From the NCBI GenBank assembly GCA_964557005.1, contig CAZKYI010000009.1:1-64000 (forward strand): 64,000 nucleotides of DNA. The letters are read 5' to 3'. The notes below the pieces were generated by a model that did no database searches, was not told where the DNA came from, and saw only the letters and a list, made by a program, of their open reading frames with translations. Each line of letters begins with the position of its first letter. Position 1 is the stretch's first letter. Both the position numbers and the translations under genes were made by a program. The stretch comes from JBECKS01 sp964557005. Lineage in GTDB: Bacteria; Pseudomonadota; Gammaproteobacteria; Pseudomonadales; JBECKS01. This document shows, piece by piece, positions 14,220 through 22,756 of the stretch.

Positions 14220-16592
14220 ATGAAATTCAGTGAAAATTGGTTAAGGGAATTCGTTAACCCGGCTATAAGTCGGGAAGAATTGATTACACAGCTTACGATG
14301 GCAGGCCTGGAAATTGATGGTTTTGAGAATGTCGCTAACGATTTTAATCATGTTGTCGTAGGCGAAGTATTGTCAGTCGAGAAACATCCGGATGCAGATA
14401 AACTTTCTGTGTGTCGGGTTAGGGTAAACGATGGTGAAGCATTACAAATTGTGTGTGGCGCGACTAATGTGCGTGCAGGCTTGAAAGCTCCTGTAGCCTT
14501 GGTCGGAGCGCAGTTGGCGAAAGATTTTAAAATTAAAAAGTCAAAACTGCGTGGGGTCGAATCGAATGGCATGTTATGTGCAGAAGATGAACTGGGTTTG
14601 GCTGAATCATCGAATGGCTTGATGGAGTTGCCTGAAGACGCACCAGTCGGCCAATGTATTCGCGAATACCTGGCATTAAATGATGCCATGATTGAAGTGG
14701 ATTTAACGCCGAATCGCGGTGATTGTCTCAGTATTCAGGGCTTGGCGAGAGATTTGGCGGCGTTGAATCAAATGCAGATTAAAGTGCCTGCCATTACACA
14801 AGTTGCGAAAGTGGTTAATGATGGTTTTGATGTCAAACTCAGTGCAGCAGAAGCTTGTCGGCGTTATGTTGGACGAATTATTCGAAATATTAATCTGAAT
14901 GCAAAAACGCCGTTGTGGATGAAAGAAAAATTGCGTCGCGGTGGTATTCGTTCAATTAACGCAGTTGTTGATGTCACCAACTTTGTTTTGTTAGAACTTG
15001 GTCAGCCCATGCATGCTTTTGATTTCAAAAAATTGCAAGGCGGTATCGATGTAAGAATGGCTAAATCTGGTGAAAAACTTACTTTACTGGATGGCCAGGA
15101 ACTTGAGCTGAGAGATGACACACTGGTTATCGCCGATCAACAAAAAGCGTTGGCTTTGGCTGGTATTATGGGTGGCCGCGATAGTTGTGTTACAGAAAAC
15201 ACTCAGGATATTTTCCTTGAAAGTGCTTTCTTTTCTCCGCTCTCTCTTGCTGGAAAGGCACGTTCCTATGGTTTGCATACGGATTCTTCACATCGGTTTG
15301 AACGCGGTGTGGATTATGCCTTGCAAGAAAAAGCGCTTGAGCGCGCGACACAGTTATTACTTGATATCGCAGGGGGTGAAGCAGGGCATGTGATTCATGT
15401 ATGCAGTGAGCATCATTTGCCTCAGCAACAGTGCATCAGTTTAAGGAAAGCACGTTTGGAACACATGCTGGGCTTGATGATTCCTGAAACAGAAGTCGAG
15501 CAGATATTTTTCAGCCTTGGTTTGAGCGTGAAAGATTGCGGCAATGCGTGGCAAGTTGAAATCCCTTCGTATCGTTTTGATTTGAATCTGGAAATAGATT
15601 TGATTGAGGAGGTCGCACGCATCTACGGTTATAACCGCTTGCCTTCCGCACCTTTGAATTTTTCTCAGTCTTTGGCTGCGAAAACCGAGCAAACATTAAG
15701 CAAGTCAGTTCTGATTCATGCGCTTAAAAATTTGAGTTATCGCGAGAGTATTTGTTATTCCTTTATTGATGAGCGGATTCAAAAACTGTTTGCTCCCGAT
15801 GCTGAATTGATTCGCTTGGCTAATCCACTTTCCAGCGAATTGGAAACCATGCGCACCAGTTTGTGGCCGGGATTGGTAAAAGCCGCATTGTTTAACCAAA
15901 ATCGTCAGCAAGCGGGTATTCGTCTGTTCGAACATGGGCTGGTCTTTAATAAGGAAGGTGAAACCATTCTGCAAACACCACGTCTGGCGGCACTGATGAG
16001 TGCTTCAGCCCTGCCTGAGTGTTGGGATGGCAGTGGCCGCAAGCTGGATTTCTTCGATATGAAGGCCGATCTTGAAGCTTTATTGGCGATGGGCGGTAGC
16101 AATATTACTTTTCAGGCCAAGGCACATACCGCTCTGCATCCTGGCCAAAGTGCGGAAATCCTGAAAAATGGCCAGCATTTGGGGTATATCGGAGCCTTGC
16201 ATCCTAAAATCAGCCAAGCGCTTGAATTGCAAGAAGAAATTTATTTATTTGAGCTGGACTTGAATTTACTTTCTCAAAAGAGCCTGCCGCAATTTGAATC
16301 TCTGTCCAGATTTCCGGAAATGAGTCGGGACTTGGCTTTCATTGTCGATCAACAATTACCCGTTCAGGCTCTGATTGATACCGCTCGTCAGCTAAAAAGC
16401 GGGATTTTGCGTGAAATCAGCATTTTCGACCTGTATGAGGGCGAAAACATTGGGCTTGGTAAAAAAAGTGTCGCCCTGAACTTTCGCTTCCAACATGCGG
16501 ACAGAACACTTGAAGAACTTGAAGTTACTGATTTTGTTGATAAAATGATTAAAAAATTAGAACAAAGTTTCAATGCGAAGTTAAGAGACTAG
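14220..16592 (+). CDS. pheT: Phenylalanyl-tRNA synthetase beta subunit
   Basis: A 790-residue beta subunit containing the tRNA-binding EMAP domain (about 40-150, with CGATNVRAG), the B3/B4 editing domain that removes mischarged tyrosine, the B5 domain, a degenerate class II core (RFERGVDYALQEKALERA) and the C-terminal anticodon-binding FDX-ACB domain (about 700-790, SRFPEMSRDLAFIVD). Full length, no defects seen. It is part of the pheS-pheT-ihfA unit. Confidence 0.98.
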   Translation: MKFSENWLREFVNPAISREELITQLTMAGLEIDGFENVANDFNHVVVGEVLSVEKHPDADKLSVCRVRVNDGEALQIVCGATNVRAGLKAPVALVGAQLAKDFKIKKSKLRGVESNGMLCAEDELGLAESSNGLMELPEDAPVGQCIREYLALNDAMIEVDLTPNRGDCLSIQGLARDLAALNQMQIKVPAITQVAKVVNDGFDVKLSAAEACRRYVGRIIRNINLNAKTPLWMKEKLRRGGIRSINAVVDVTNFVLLELGQPMHAFDFKKLQGGIDVRMAKSGEKLTLLDGQELELRDDTLVIADQQKALALAGIMGGRDSCVTENTQDIFLESAFFSPLSLAGKARSYGLHTDSSHRFERGVDYALQEKALERATQLLLDIAGGEAGHVIHVCSEHHLPQQQCISLRKARLEHMLGLMIPETEVEQIFFSLGLSVKDCGNAWQVEIPSYRFDLNLEIDLIEEVARIYGYNRLPSAPLNFSQSLAAKTEQTLSKSVLIHALKNLSYRESICYSFIDERIQKLFAPDAELIRLANPLSSELETMRTSLWPGLVKAALFNQNRQQAGIRLFEHGLVFNKEGETILQTPRLAALMSASALPECWDGSGRKLDFFDMKADLEALLAMGGSNITFQAKAHTALHPGQSAEILKNGQHLGYIGALHPKISQALELQEEIYLFELDLNLLSQKSLPQFESLSRFPEMSRDLAFIVDQQLPVQALIDTARQLKSGILREISIFDLYEGENIGLGKKSVALNFRFQHADRTLEELEVTDFVDKMIKKLEQSFNAKLRD

Positions 16593-16624
16593 TTTAAGTT
16601 TCACGGCTAAGCGCAATTGAGGCT

Positions 16625-16656
16625 GGCTTCAAAAATCTTTTTTATAGTTTGAAGCC
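16625..16656 (+). repeat. Inverted repeat in the ihfA leader
   Basis: GGCTTCAAA (16625-16633) and TTTGAAGCC (16648-16656) form a perfect 9-bp stem with a 14-base AT-rich loop, 30 bases before the ihfA start. No T-run follows, so it is probably not a simple terminator. Confidence 0.6.
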
Positions 16657-16685
16657 GTACTTTCACTGAGGGATTCCCTACAGCA

Positions 16686-16988
16686 ATGAGCGCTCTCACT
16701 AAAGCAGATTTGGCAGAAAAGTTGTTTGAAGAGCTCGGCTTGAATAAACGCGAAGCCAAAGAGATGGTGGAAGTGTTTTTTGAGGAAATCAAACTCGCAC
16801 TCGAAAATAATTATCAAGTGAAATTATCCGGTTTTGGAAATTTCGATTTAAGAGACAAGAAAGAGCGTCCGGGAAGAAATCCAAAAACAGGCGAAGAAAT
16901 CCCGATTTCAGCGCGAAGGGTGGTAACCTTTCGACCAGGACAAAAACTGAAGGCTAGAGTAGAAGAATATGCTGGAACCAACCAATAA
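16686..16988 (+). CDS. ihfA: Integration host factor alpha subunit
   Basis: A 100-residue DNA-bending protein of the HU/IHF family: helical dimerisation part (SALTKADLAEKLFEELGLNK), then the beta-arm with RPGRNPKTGEEIPI, whose proline intercalates in DNA at the bend, and the RRVVTFRPGQKLK saddle. It pairs with IhfB (not in the window). It follows pheT as in E. coli. A 9-bp inverted repeat lies in its leader (16625-16656). Its end overlaps the next gene by 20 bases. Confidence 0.97.
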   Translation: MSALTKADLAEKLFEELGLNKREAKEMVEVFFEEIKLALENNYQVKLSGFGNFDLRDKKERPGRNPKTGEEIPISARRVVTFRPGQKLKARVEEYAGTNQ

Positions 16989-17328
16989 CGACGAGCTACC
17001 CCCTATCCCGGGGAAACGCTACTTTACCATTGGTGAAGTCAGTGAGCTTTGCATGGTGAAGCCTCATGTATTGCGTTATTGGGAGCAGGAATTTCCACAA
17101 CTTAAACCTGTTAAACGACGTGGTAATCGTCGTTACTATCAGCGACAAGATGTTGTAATGATTCGCCAGATTCGCAGTCTCTTGTATGAGCAAGGTTACA
17201 CCATCGGTGGTGCGCGTCAGCAAATGACCAGTGAAGGTGGTGGCGATGAGCACGAAGTTGTGCCCAACAGCTTGCTCGTTAACGCTGTGATTGGTGAGCT
17301 GGAAGAAGTAGCAAAAATTCTAAGCTAG
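16969..17328 (+). CDS. MerR-family transcriptional regulator
   Basis: A 119-residue protein with an N-terminal MerR winged helix (YFTIGEVSELCMVKPHVLRYWEQEFPQLKP, then RRGNRRYYQRQDVVMIRQIR) and only a short C-terminal tail (LLVNAVIGELEEVAKIL). No metal-binding cysteines are present in the tail. Short MerR proteins of this type follow ihfA in many gammaproteobacteria; their regulon is largely unknown. It overlaps ihfA by 20 bases and is presumably co-transcribed with it. Confidence 0.92.
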   Translation: MLEPTNNDELPPIPGKRYFTIGEVSELCMVKPHVLRYWEQEFPQLKPVKRRGNRRYYQRQDVVMIRQIRSLLYEQGYTIGGARQQMTSEGGGDEHEVVPNSLLVNAVIGELEEVAKILS

Positions 17329-17408
17329 GCCGCTTTCTTTCTTTTTAAATCCTGTTTCAGTATGATGCCCGCCTTTCATCAGGGACTCGAATTTCCTTTT
17401 CTGAACAT

Positions 17409-17485
17409 CGGGGCGTAGCGCAGCTTGGTAGCGCACCACACTGGGGGTGTGGTGGTCGCAGGTTCAAATCCTGCCGTCCCGACCA
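17409..17485 (+). tRNA. tRNA-Pro (GGG)
   Basis: A 77-base cloverleaf with acceptor CGGGGCG/CGTCCCG (one G-T pair), encoded CCA, anticodon stem CCACA/TGTGG and anticodon GGG at 17443-17445. A TATGAT -10-like box lies upstream at 17361-17366. Confidence 0.95.
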
Positions 17486-17554
17486 ACTTTCTTGTTATCT
17501 ACGCCCAGACACCTGTCAGCAAGTGCACAATATTGTTAATGACCTCTATGAAAC

Positions 17555-17983
17555 TCAACCATAACGAGGTTGGCCACGATATAGTCCTTTGAATTCCTTG
17601 TTATCCTGCCAGCGTGGATAGTTTCTACCTCCATATTCAACAAGTTCATCAGAAGCTTCAGGTAACGATTGCTCAAGAAATTCTATTTCCTGATTGTTTT
17701 GAGCTGGTTTTTGTTGGTGGGCATGAATGGGAGTTATTTTTGTGTGTGTATGACTTTTAATCAACTCACTTCTTACATCCGCTCCAGCCATACTTACCAG
17801 CACCTTGAAGGCTCTTGTTAAATGATCGGAGTCGGTTAGTTCACAGTAATCGTAAAGTAAATCGAGAAATTCTGGATGTGAAAGTTTCAATTTCACACCA
17901 AGTTCCTGATCAACTAACTGGATACAAACTTTTGCAGCTTGTATTGCTTTGGGATTGAGTAGCCAACTTTTATCCATCGCCAT
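17555..17983 (-). CDS. Conserved-looking protein of unknown function
   Basis: A 142-residue soluble protein with no signal peptide or membrane segment. The first half is helical (MDKSWLLNPKAIQAAKVCI, ELGVKLKLSHPEFLDLLYDY), the second half is loose, His/Gln/Glu-rich and ends in RNYPRWQDNKEFKGLYRGQP. Two start codons are possible (17983 or 17977) after an AGAGG site. I recognise no family. It stands alone between tRNA-Pro and a 205-base gap in which I see nothing definite. Confidence 0.65.
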   Translation of the reverse strand: MAMDKSWLLNPKAIQAAKVCIQLVDQELGVKLKLSHPEFLDLLYDYCELTDSDHLTRAFKVLVSMAGADVRSELIKSHTHTKITPIHAHQQKPAQNNQEIEFLEQSLPEASDELVEYGGRNYPRWQDNKEFKGLYRGQPRYG

Positions 17984-18188
17984 TTACCTCTCGGATAGCT
18001 TGGTGACCTCATCCCTGAGTAGAAGAGTCCTGACATTACTAAAGCATAGAGCGTGCCAATTTTTAAAAATCAGCCATATTGCAGGTTTTAAAGGAAAAGC
18101 GACGGAAGGAATGAGGAGAATCAATCCACAATGACTACAAGATGGTGCGTGTTAAATGAAGTACGCCCCATCGTTGTGAATTCTGCCC

Positions 18189-18902
18189 TTATTCGTAAGT
18201 ACCCAGCATTTTGTCAAACAACAAAGTGATGGTGGCATAGTTGCCGTGATTCATATCGATATGATGCAAGGAATGCTTATGAGCCATCCATGAAAAAATA
18301 TTGAGCGGAAAACCTTTCAAGTCCATTTTCACATGATTGAGCTGGTTAATGTTGGTGTACAGGCTTGCCGAAATAATCAGGGTAATGACATGAAAAGGTG
18401 TTTGCATTATCAGCCCCAGCAAAACGACGGTTGCTGCAAACAAGGCGATACCAAGGAAGGCTTCTACAGGGTGAAGCAACAGCGCATCGACCGAGGTTGG
18501 ACTTCTGGCTTGATGATGAATGCCATGAACCTTCTTGAAGTAACCAGTGCCATGAAACAGGAAGCGGTGCATCAGGTAATAAAAGAAGTCATACACCATC
18601 AGCAATAAAAAAATATCGAGCGCCATTTTGCCAATACTCTGAGCTTCGAAGGTCACAAAAAAAGGCAGAACTGCAATAAAGAAAACCAGATTGGTGATCA
18701 GGCTGATTTTCTCGCTGGATTTCACTCTCAGTTTGTAAATCTCCTTGGCCTTCCATTTTTTCTTGTTTTCTTCCCTATTAAAGAGATGCACTTCCTTGAT
18801 TGGAGAAATCTTGAACAGGGTATAGCGAATCAGCACCATAATGCCGATTACGCTGGCCAGCACGGTCAGGCTGGCGAGGATTTGATATTGGAAATCCATC
18901 AT
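18189..18902 (-). CDS. Membrane fatty acid hydroxylase / sterol desaturase family protein
   Basis: A 237-residue integral membrane protein with about four hydrophobic segments and the diiron histidine boxes HRFLFH, HGIHHQ and HKHSLHH, spaced as in the fatty acid hydroxylase superfamily. Members hydroxylate or desaturate lipids at membrane-embedded acyl chains; the substrate here is unknown. I chose the ATG at 18902 after AAGGCG rather than the TTG at 18908. It diverges from a MarR regulator across three tandem 12-bp repeats, so it may share control with the pump and biosynthetic genes. Confidence 0.88.
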   Translation of the reverse strand: MMDFQYQILASLTVLASVIGIMVLIRYTLFKISPIKEVHLFNREENKKKWKAKEIYKLRVKSSEKISLITNLVFFIAVLPFFVTFEAQSIGKMALDIFLLLMVYDFFYYLMHRFLFHGTGYFKKVHGIHHQARSPTSVDALLLHPVEAFLGIALFAATVVLLGLIMQTPFHVITLIISASLYTNINQLNHVKMDLKGFPLNIFSWMAHKHSLHHIDMNHGNYATITLLFDKMLGTYE

Positions 18903-18932
18903 AAACAAAGCGCCTTGAGCTTGAGATTTAAA

Positions 18933-18968
18933 TTAGCTAAAATTTTAGGTAAATTTTTAGATAAAATC
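18933..18968. repeat. Three tandem 12-bp repeats between divergent genes
   Basis: TTAGCTAAAATT, TTAGGTAAATTT and TTAGATAAAATC follow each other without gaps (18933-18944, 18945-18956, 18957-18968). They lie 24 bases before the marR start and 31 after the hydroxylase start, a likely operator/promoter region. Confidence 0.7.
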
Positions 18969-18991
18969 AAACAGATATTTTAAAGCATGAA

Positions 18992-19561
18992 ATGGACGCT
19001 AAATCTATGTCTAACACATTGAAAGATAAGGAAAAATCAAGTGCCGAGCATTCGGGCTCGGGTTTTATTCCCAAGCCCTTTGCAGAGGATTTCTCTGAAC
19101 GGGTGGAAGCGGCATGGTCGAAGGGTTTTCCTGATTTGCCATTTCGTGGCATTCCCTTATTTGCACTGATGGACGAAGTGGCCAACCTTACGCAACAGTT
19201 TCACAGGCAATGTCTGAAACCACTGGGCTACACACATACTGATTATGTGATTCTGGCGACCCTACTGTTTAATGGTGGCAAACTCAAACCCTCCTTATTT
19301 ACCCAATTACTGTCGAATGCTTCCGCAGCCACCAGTCAAACGCTCAACAAACTTGAAAAGCAGGGTTTGTTGGTGCGTGAAGCCAGTGAGCAGGACAAGC
19401 GCTCGGTTCTGGTCGGGCTCACCGAAAAAGGCAGGCAAGTTGCTGTGCAATTATGTGAAGCACAAGCTAACAGTAGTGCGCTGGCAATACAGACTTTGAG
19501 TGACCATGAGTTGAGTGAGTTACGTTTGGCTTTATCCAGATTGGTGAGCGTGCTCAAGTAA
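18992..19561 (+). CDS. MarR-family transcriptional regulator
   Basis: A 189-residue MarR/SlyA-type regulator with an unusually long N-terminal extension (about 50 residues). The winged helix includes LKPLGYTHTDYVILATLLF, the recognition-helix region LLSNASAATSQTLNKLEKQGLLVREAS, and the wing EQDKRSVLVGLTEKGRQ. The dimerisation helices are at both ends. Such proteins usually repress adjacent efflux or hydroxylase genes and are released by small phenolic or lipid ligands. It is divergent from a hydroxylase and directly precedes an RND pump. Confidence 0.9.
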   Translation: MDAKSMSNTLKDKEKSSAEHSGSGFIPKPFAEDFSERVEAAWSKGFPDLPFRGIPLFALMDEVANLTQQFHRQCLKPLGYTHTDYVILATLLFNGGKLKPSLFTQLLSNASAATSQTLNKLEKQGLLVREASEQDKRSVLVGLTEKGRQVAVQLCEAQANSSALAIQTLSDHELSELRLALSRLVSVLK

Positions 19562-19639
19562 TGTGTGTCTGGCGTGCAAATGAATTTTAAATCAGCCATC
19601 ATCGCTGGAATCTAATTGAATTGATGCTGTCCACACAAC

Positions 19640-22600
19640 ATGGAAAAACTTGTTGCCTATTTTTCACAACGTAACCTGATTGCGAATGTGACTTTGTTTG
19701 GTTTGATTGCGGCAGCACTGATGATGTGGCCGAAAGTTGGCAAGGAAGAAATGCCTGAATTTGCATTTAACTGGATACGGATTTCTATTCCTTACCCTGG
19801 TGCAGTGGCAGAGGAAGTTGAATTATTCATCACCAAACCAGTTGAAGAAAAGTTAAAAGGTCTGAGTGGCTTGCAGGAAGTGAGAAGCACTTCGTCTTAT
19901 GGCATGAGCTCGTTTCAGATTACTTTTGAATTAAATACATCGAATTTGCAGGAGCGTATTCAGGAAGTGAAGGATGCGGTTGATTCTGTGCCTTTGCCGC
20001 GTGAATCGGATGACCCTGTTTATCGCCAGTTCAGAAGCGCGGAAAAAGCCATTCTTGATGTCGGTTTGCATCTTGAAGATGAACACATACTCGATACACA
20101 GGCTCGCATTAAACTCCAGAAACTGGCGCTCGCTTTCAAGGATCGTTTGCTTTCATTAAGAGAAGTGAGTGGTGTCAGCGAAGAAGGCTATTTGCAACCT
20201 GAATTTCAGATTCTGGTTGATCCGAAAAAATTGCGCGAAAATGAAATTTCCATGTCGCAAATCGAAACACAAGTACGCCAACAACATGTGCGACAACCAC
20301 TCGGTTCGATGAATGATCGTGCCAGAACCGATTTATCATTACTGGGTGAATTGAACAGTATTGAAAGTTTGCATGAAGTGTACATAAGCAGTGGTTTTGA
20401 TGGATACAACATTCAGCTTTCACAGCTGGCTGAAGTTCAGCAGGGATTTAAGGACAGTACAAAAATCACCAAAGTATCGGGGCATGAAGGGCTGTTTTAC
20501 AGCATTCAGAAAAGTACCAATGTTGATATTTTAAGCGCTCAGAAAAAAATATTGAGTTTCATCGACGAATTTCAGAAAAATAATGTTGAATCAGGTTTAC
20601 GATTTACCATCATGGATGATAAATCCTACGATGTGCGCAATCGCCTTTCCCTGATTGCCAGTAATGGTTTGATTGGTTTTATTCTGATTCTGATTACCTT
20701 GTTTATTTTTCTGGATTTTCGTGCAGGCTTATGGGTGGCAATGGGTATTCCTTTTAGTTTGGCATGTACACTGTTGGGTGCGTATTTGTTCGGATTCACC
20801 GTCAATACCATCACACTCGCTTCACTGATTATTGTGCTGGGTATTGTTGTCGATGATGCAATTATTGTGGCCGAAAATATTTCTCGCAAGGAAATGCAGG
20901 ATATGGATTCTGCCTATGTGAAAGGCACACTTGAGGTGATGAATCCAGTGTTGGCCAGTGTGCTCACTACGTGTGCCGCTTTTATTCCCTTGTATTTTTT
21001 CAGTGGCCGATTTGGAACCTTTGTACAATATATTCCAACCATTGTGTTTTTAATGCTGATTTCCAGTTTGATTGAATCGTTTTTTATTTTGCCTGCACAT
21101 ATGCGCCAGAAATTTTCACCGACGGGTTACATCAAACGGATTGTTGAAAGTTTGTCACATAAACGAAGTTATTTTCTTAACCGAATGGAATACTCTTTCA
21201 GTACCATGCTGGAAAAAGTTTTGGCATTCAGAGCACTGGTATTGGCAGTATTTCTGATTTTACTGGGTGCTGCCTATTGGGTTTTCGACACCCAGCTTAG
21301 TTATGTTTTGTTTCCTCGCGAAGAAGCGACGGATTTTCGCATGAGGGTAAAATTGCCCGAAGGTGCACTGCGTTATGAAACTGCACAAAAAATTCGTGAA
21401 ATTGAAGATGTCTTTTTAAGGGATGACCACAAGGTTCTGGTGAGTGTGCGTTCATCGATTGGTCAGAGTAATCGCGGCGGCGATACCTATGAAAATGAAG
21501 CGTCGCTCAGTGTTAAAATTGTTCCAAGAGATGCACGGGATATTAGCCTGAATCAGTTATTTGCAATCTGGCAAAAAGAATTTGATCAACTCAAGGGTTT
21601 TACAGAAATTCGCATGATAAGAACCCGCTGGGGTTCCGACAGTGGCAGTTCGATTGAAATCAAGGTACAGGAAAATAATGATAACCTGCGCAAACAAGTG
21701 AGTGAGGCTTTAAGGCAGGAACTGGAAGCACTACCTGAAATTGATTCGGTTGAAATTGAACGTCCGATTATTAAACAGGCTTATGAATTGAGCGTCAGAA
21801 AGCAGGAAGTCGCACGTTTGAATGTGGATTATCAACAACTGGCTACCACCATGCGTGCCTATCTGGAAGGCGTTATCCTTTACACCTTGAACTCTGGTGA
21901 TGAGGAAGTATATGTCCGATTTTCCATTCACGATGATAACAAGGGCAATATAGAGGAATTGTTGAATCTCCCTGTGGCCAATCGCGAAGGCTATTTAATT
22001 CCGGTGCATCATTTGGTAGATGTGCAGTTGAATGACAAGCCTGTCAGTATTCAAAGAATCAATTTCAAACGTACCAATGCGATTTATGCAGATTTAAAGG
22101 AAAATTCTGAAATAACGCCGTTGATGGTGGCTACTTATCTTGAGCAGGAAGTATTTCCCAGAATAACGCGAGGAGTTCCTTCGGTTGTGTTTACCTTTGA
22201 TGGCGAAGTCAAGGATTCGCGTGAATCGCAATCGGATTTTACAAGCTCTATTGTGATGGCACTGATTCTGATTCTGTTTTTATTGGTGTTTCTGTTTGGT
22301 TCGATTGTAATGCCTTTGTTGATTTTGGCCATTGTTCCTTTTGGTGTGGTGGGCGTAGTGTTCATGTTTTGGAGTCATGGTATGCAGCAGTTTGGTTTTT
22401 TTGCTGTTGTAGGTACTCTGGGTATGATTGGTGTTGTCATAAATGATTCTATTGTTATGGTGGACAGACTTGAGAAACACTTGCCTGATTTTGTTCAGGG
22501 AAATCAAAATATTAATGCTTTTGTTGCAAGCATCAGCGCCACCCGTTTACGTGCAGTCATTATCACAACACTCACAACGGTTGTGGGTTTGTTGCCTACC

Positions 22601-22756
22601 GCCTACGGTGTAGCTGGATATGATGCCATGCTGGCCGAGATGATGCTGGCGATGGCCTGGGGTTTGATGTTCGGCGCATTGATTACCCTGTTTCTTACAC
22701 CGGTGCTTTATACTTTTTACCTGCAATTTAAATATGCGGAACGAGCTAATGCGTAA
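19640..22756 (+). CDS. RND-family efflux transporter permease
   Basis: A 1038-residue inner-membrane proton-driven pump of the AcrB/HAE superfamily. It has TM1 near the N-terminus, a large periplasmic loop, TM2-6 with the proton-relay aspartate pair in IVLGIVVDDAIIVAENI, a second periplasmic loop and TM7-12 with the partner motif GVVINDSIVMVDR. The sequence is atypical at the start (LIANVTLFGLIAAALMMWPK) and is closer to the generic HAE2-like group than to AcrB. The TolC-like gene follows with overlapping ends, but no membrane-fusion protein gene is nearby. Likely substrate: the product of the downstream locus, by inference. Confidence 0.93.
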   Translation: MEKLVAYFSQRNLIANVTLFGLIAAALMMWPKVGKEEMPEFAFNWIRISIPYPGAVAEEVELFITKPVEEKLKGLSGLQEVRSTSSYGMSSFQITFELNTSNLQERIQEVKDAVDSVPLPRESDDPVYRQFRSAEKAILDVGLHLEDEHILDTQARIKLQKLALAFKDRLLSLREVSGVSEEGYLQPEFQILVDPKKLRENEISMSQIETQVRQQHVRQPLGSMNDRARTDLSLLGELNSIESLHEVYISSGFDGYNIQLSQLAEVQQGFKDSTKITKVSGHEGLFYSIQKSTNVDILSAQKKILSFIDEFQKNNVESGLRFTIMDDKSYDVRNRLSLIASNGLIGFILILITLFIFLDFRAGLWVAMGIPFSLACTLLGAYLFGFTVNTITLASLIIVLGIVVDDAIIVAENISRKEMQDMDSAYVKGTLEVMNPVLASVLTTCAAFIPLYFFSGRFGTFVQYIPTIVFLMLISSLIESFFILPAHMRQKFSPTGYIKRIVESLSHKRSYFLNRMEYSFSTMLEKVLAFRALVLAVFLILLGAAYWVFDTQLSYVLFPREEATDFRMRVKLPEGALRYETAQKIREIEDVFLRDDHKVLVSVRSSIGQSNRGGDTYENEASLSVKIVPRDARDISLNQLFAIWQKEFDQLKGFTEIRMIRTRWGSDSGSSIEIKVQENNDNLRKQVSEALRQELEALPEIDSVEIERPIIKQAYELSVRKQEVARLNVDYQQLATTMRAYLEGVILYTLNSGDEEVYVRFSIHDDNKGNIEELLNLPVANREGYLIPVHHLVDVQLNDKPVSIQRINFKRTNAIYADLKENSEITPLMVATYLEQEVFPRITRGVPSVVFTFDGEVKDSRESQSDFTSSIVMALILILFLLVFLFGSIVMPLLILAIVPFGVVGVVFMFWSHGMQQFGFFAVVGTLGMIGVVINDSIVMVDRLEKHLPDFVQGNQNINAFVASISATRLRAVIITTLTTVVGLLPTAYGVAGYDAMLAEMMLAMAWGLMFGALITLFLTPVLYTFYLQFKYAERANA

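Noticed and set aside
16625..16656. Terminator after pheT
   Set aside because: The stem has no T-run behind it and ihfA follows in the usual operon order.
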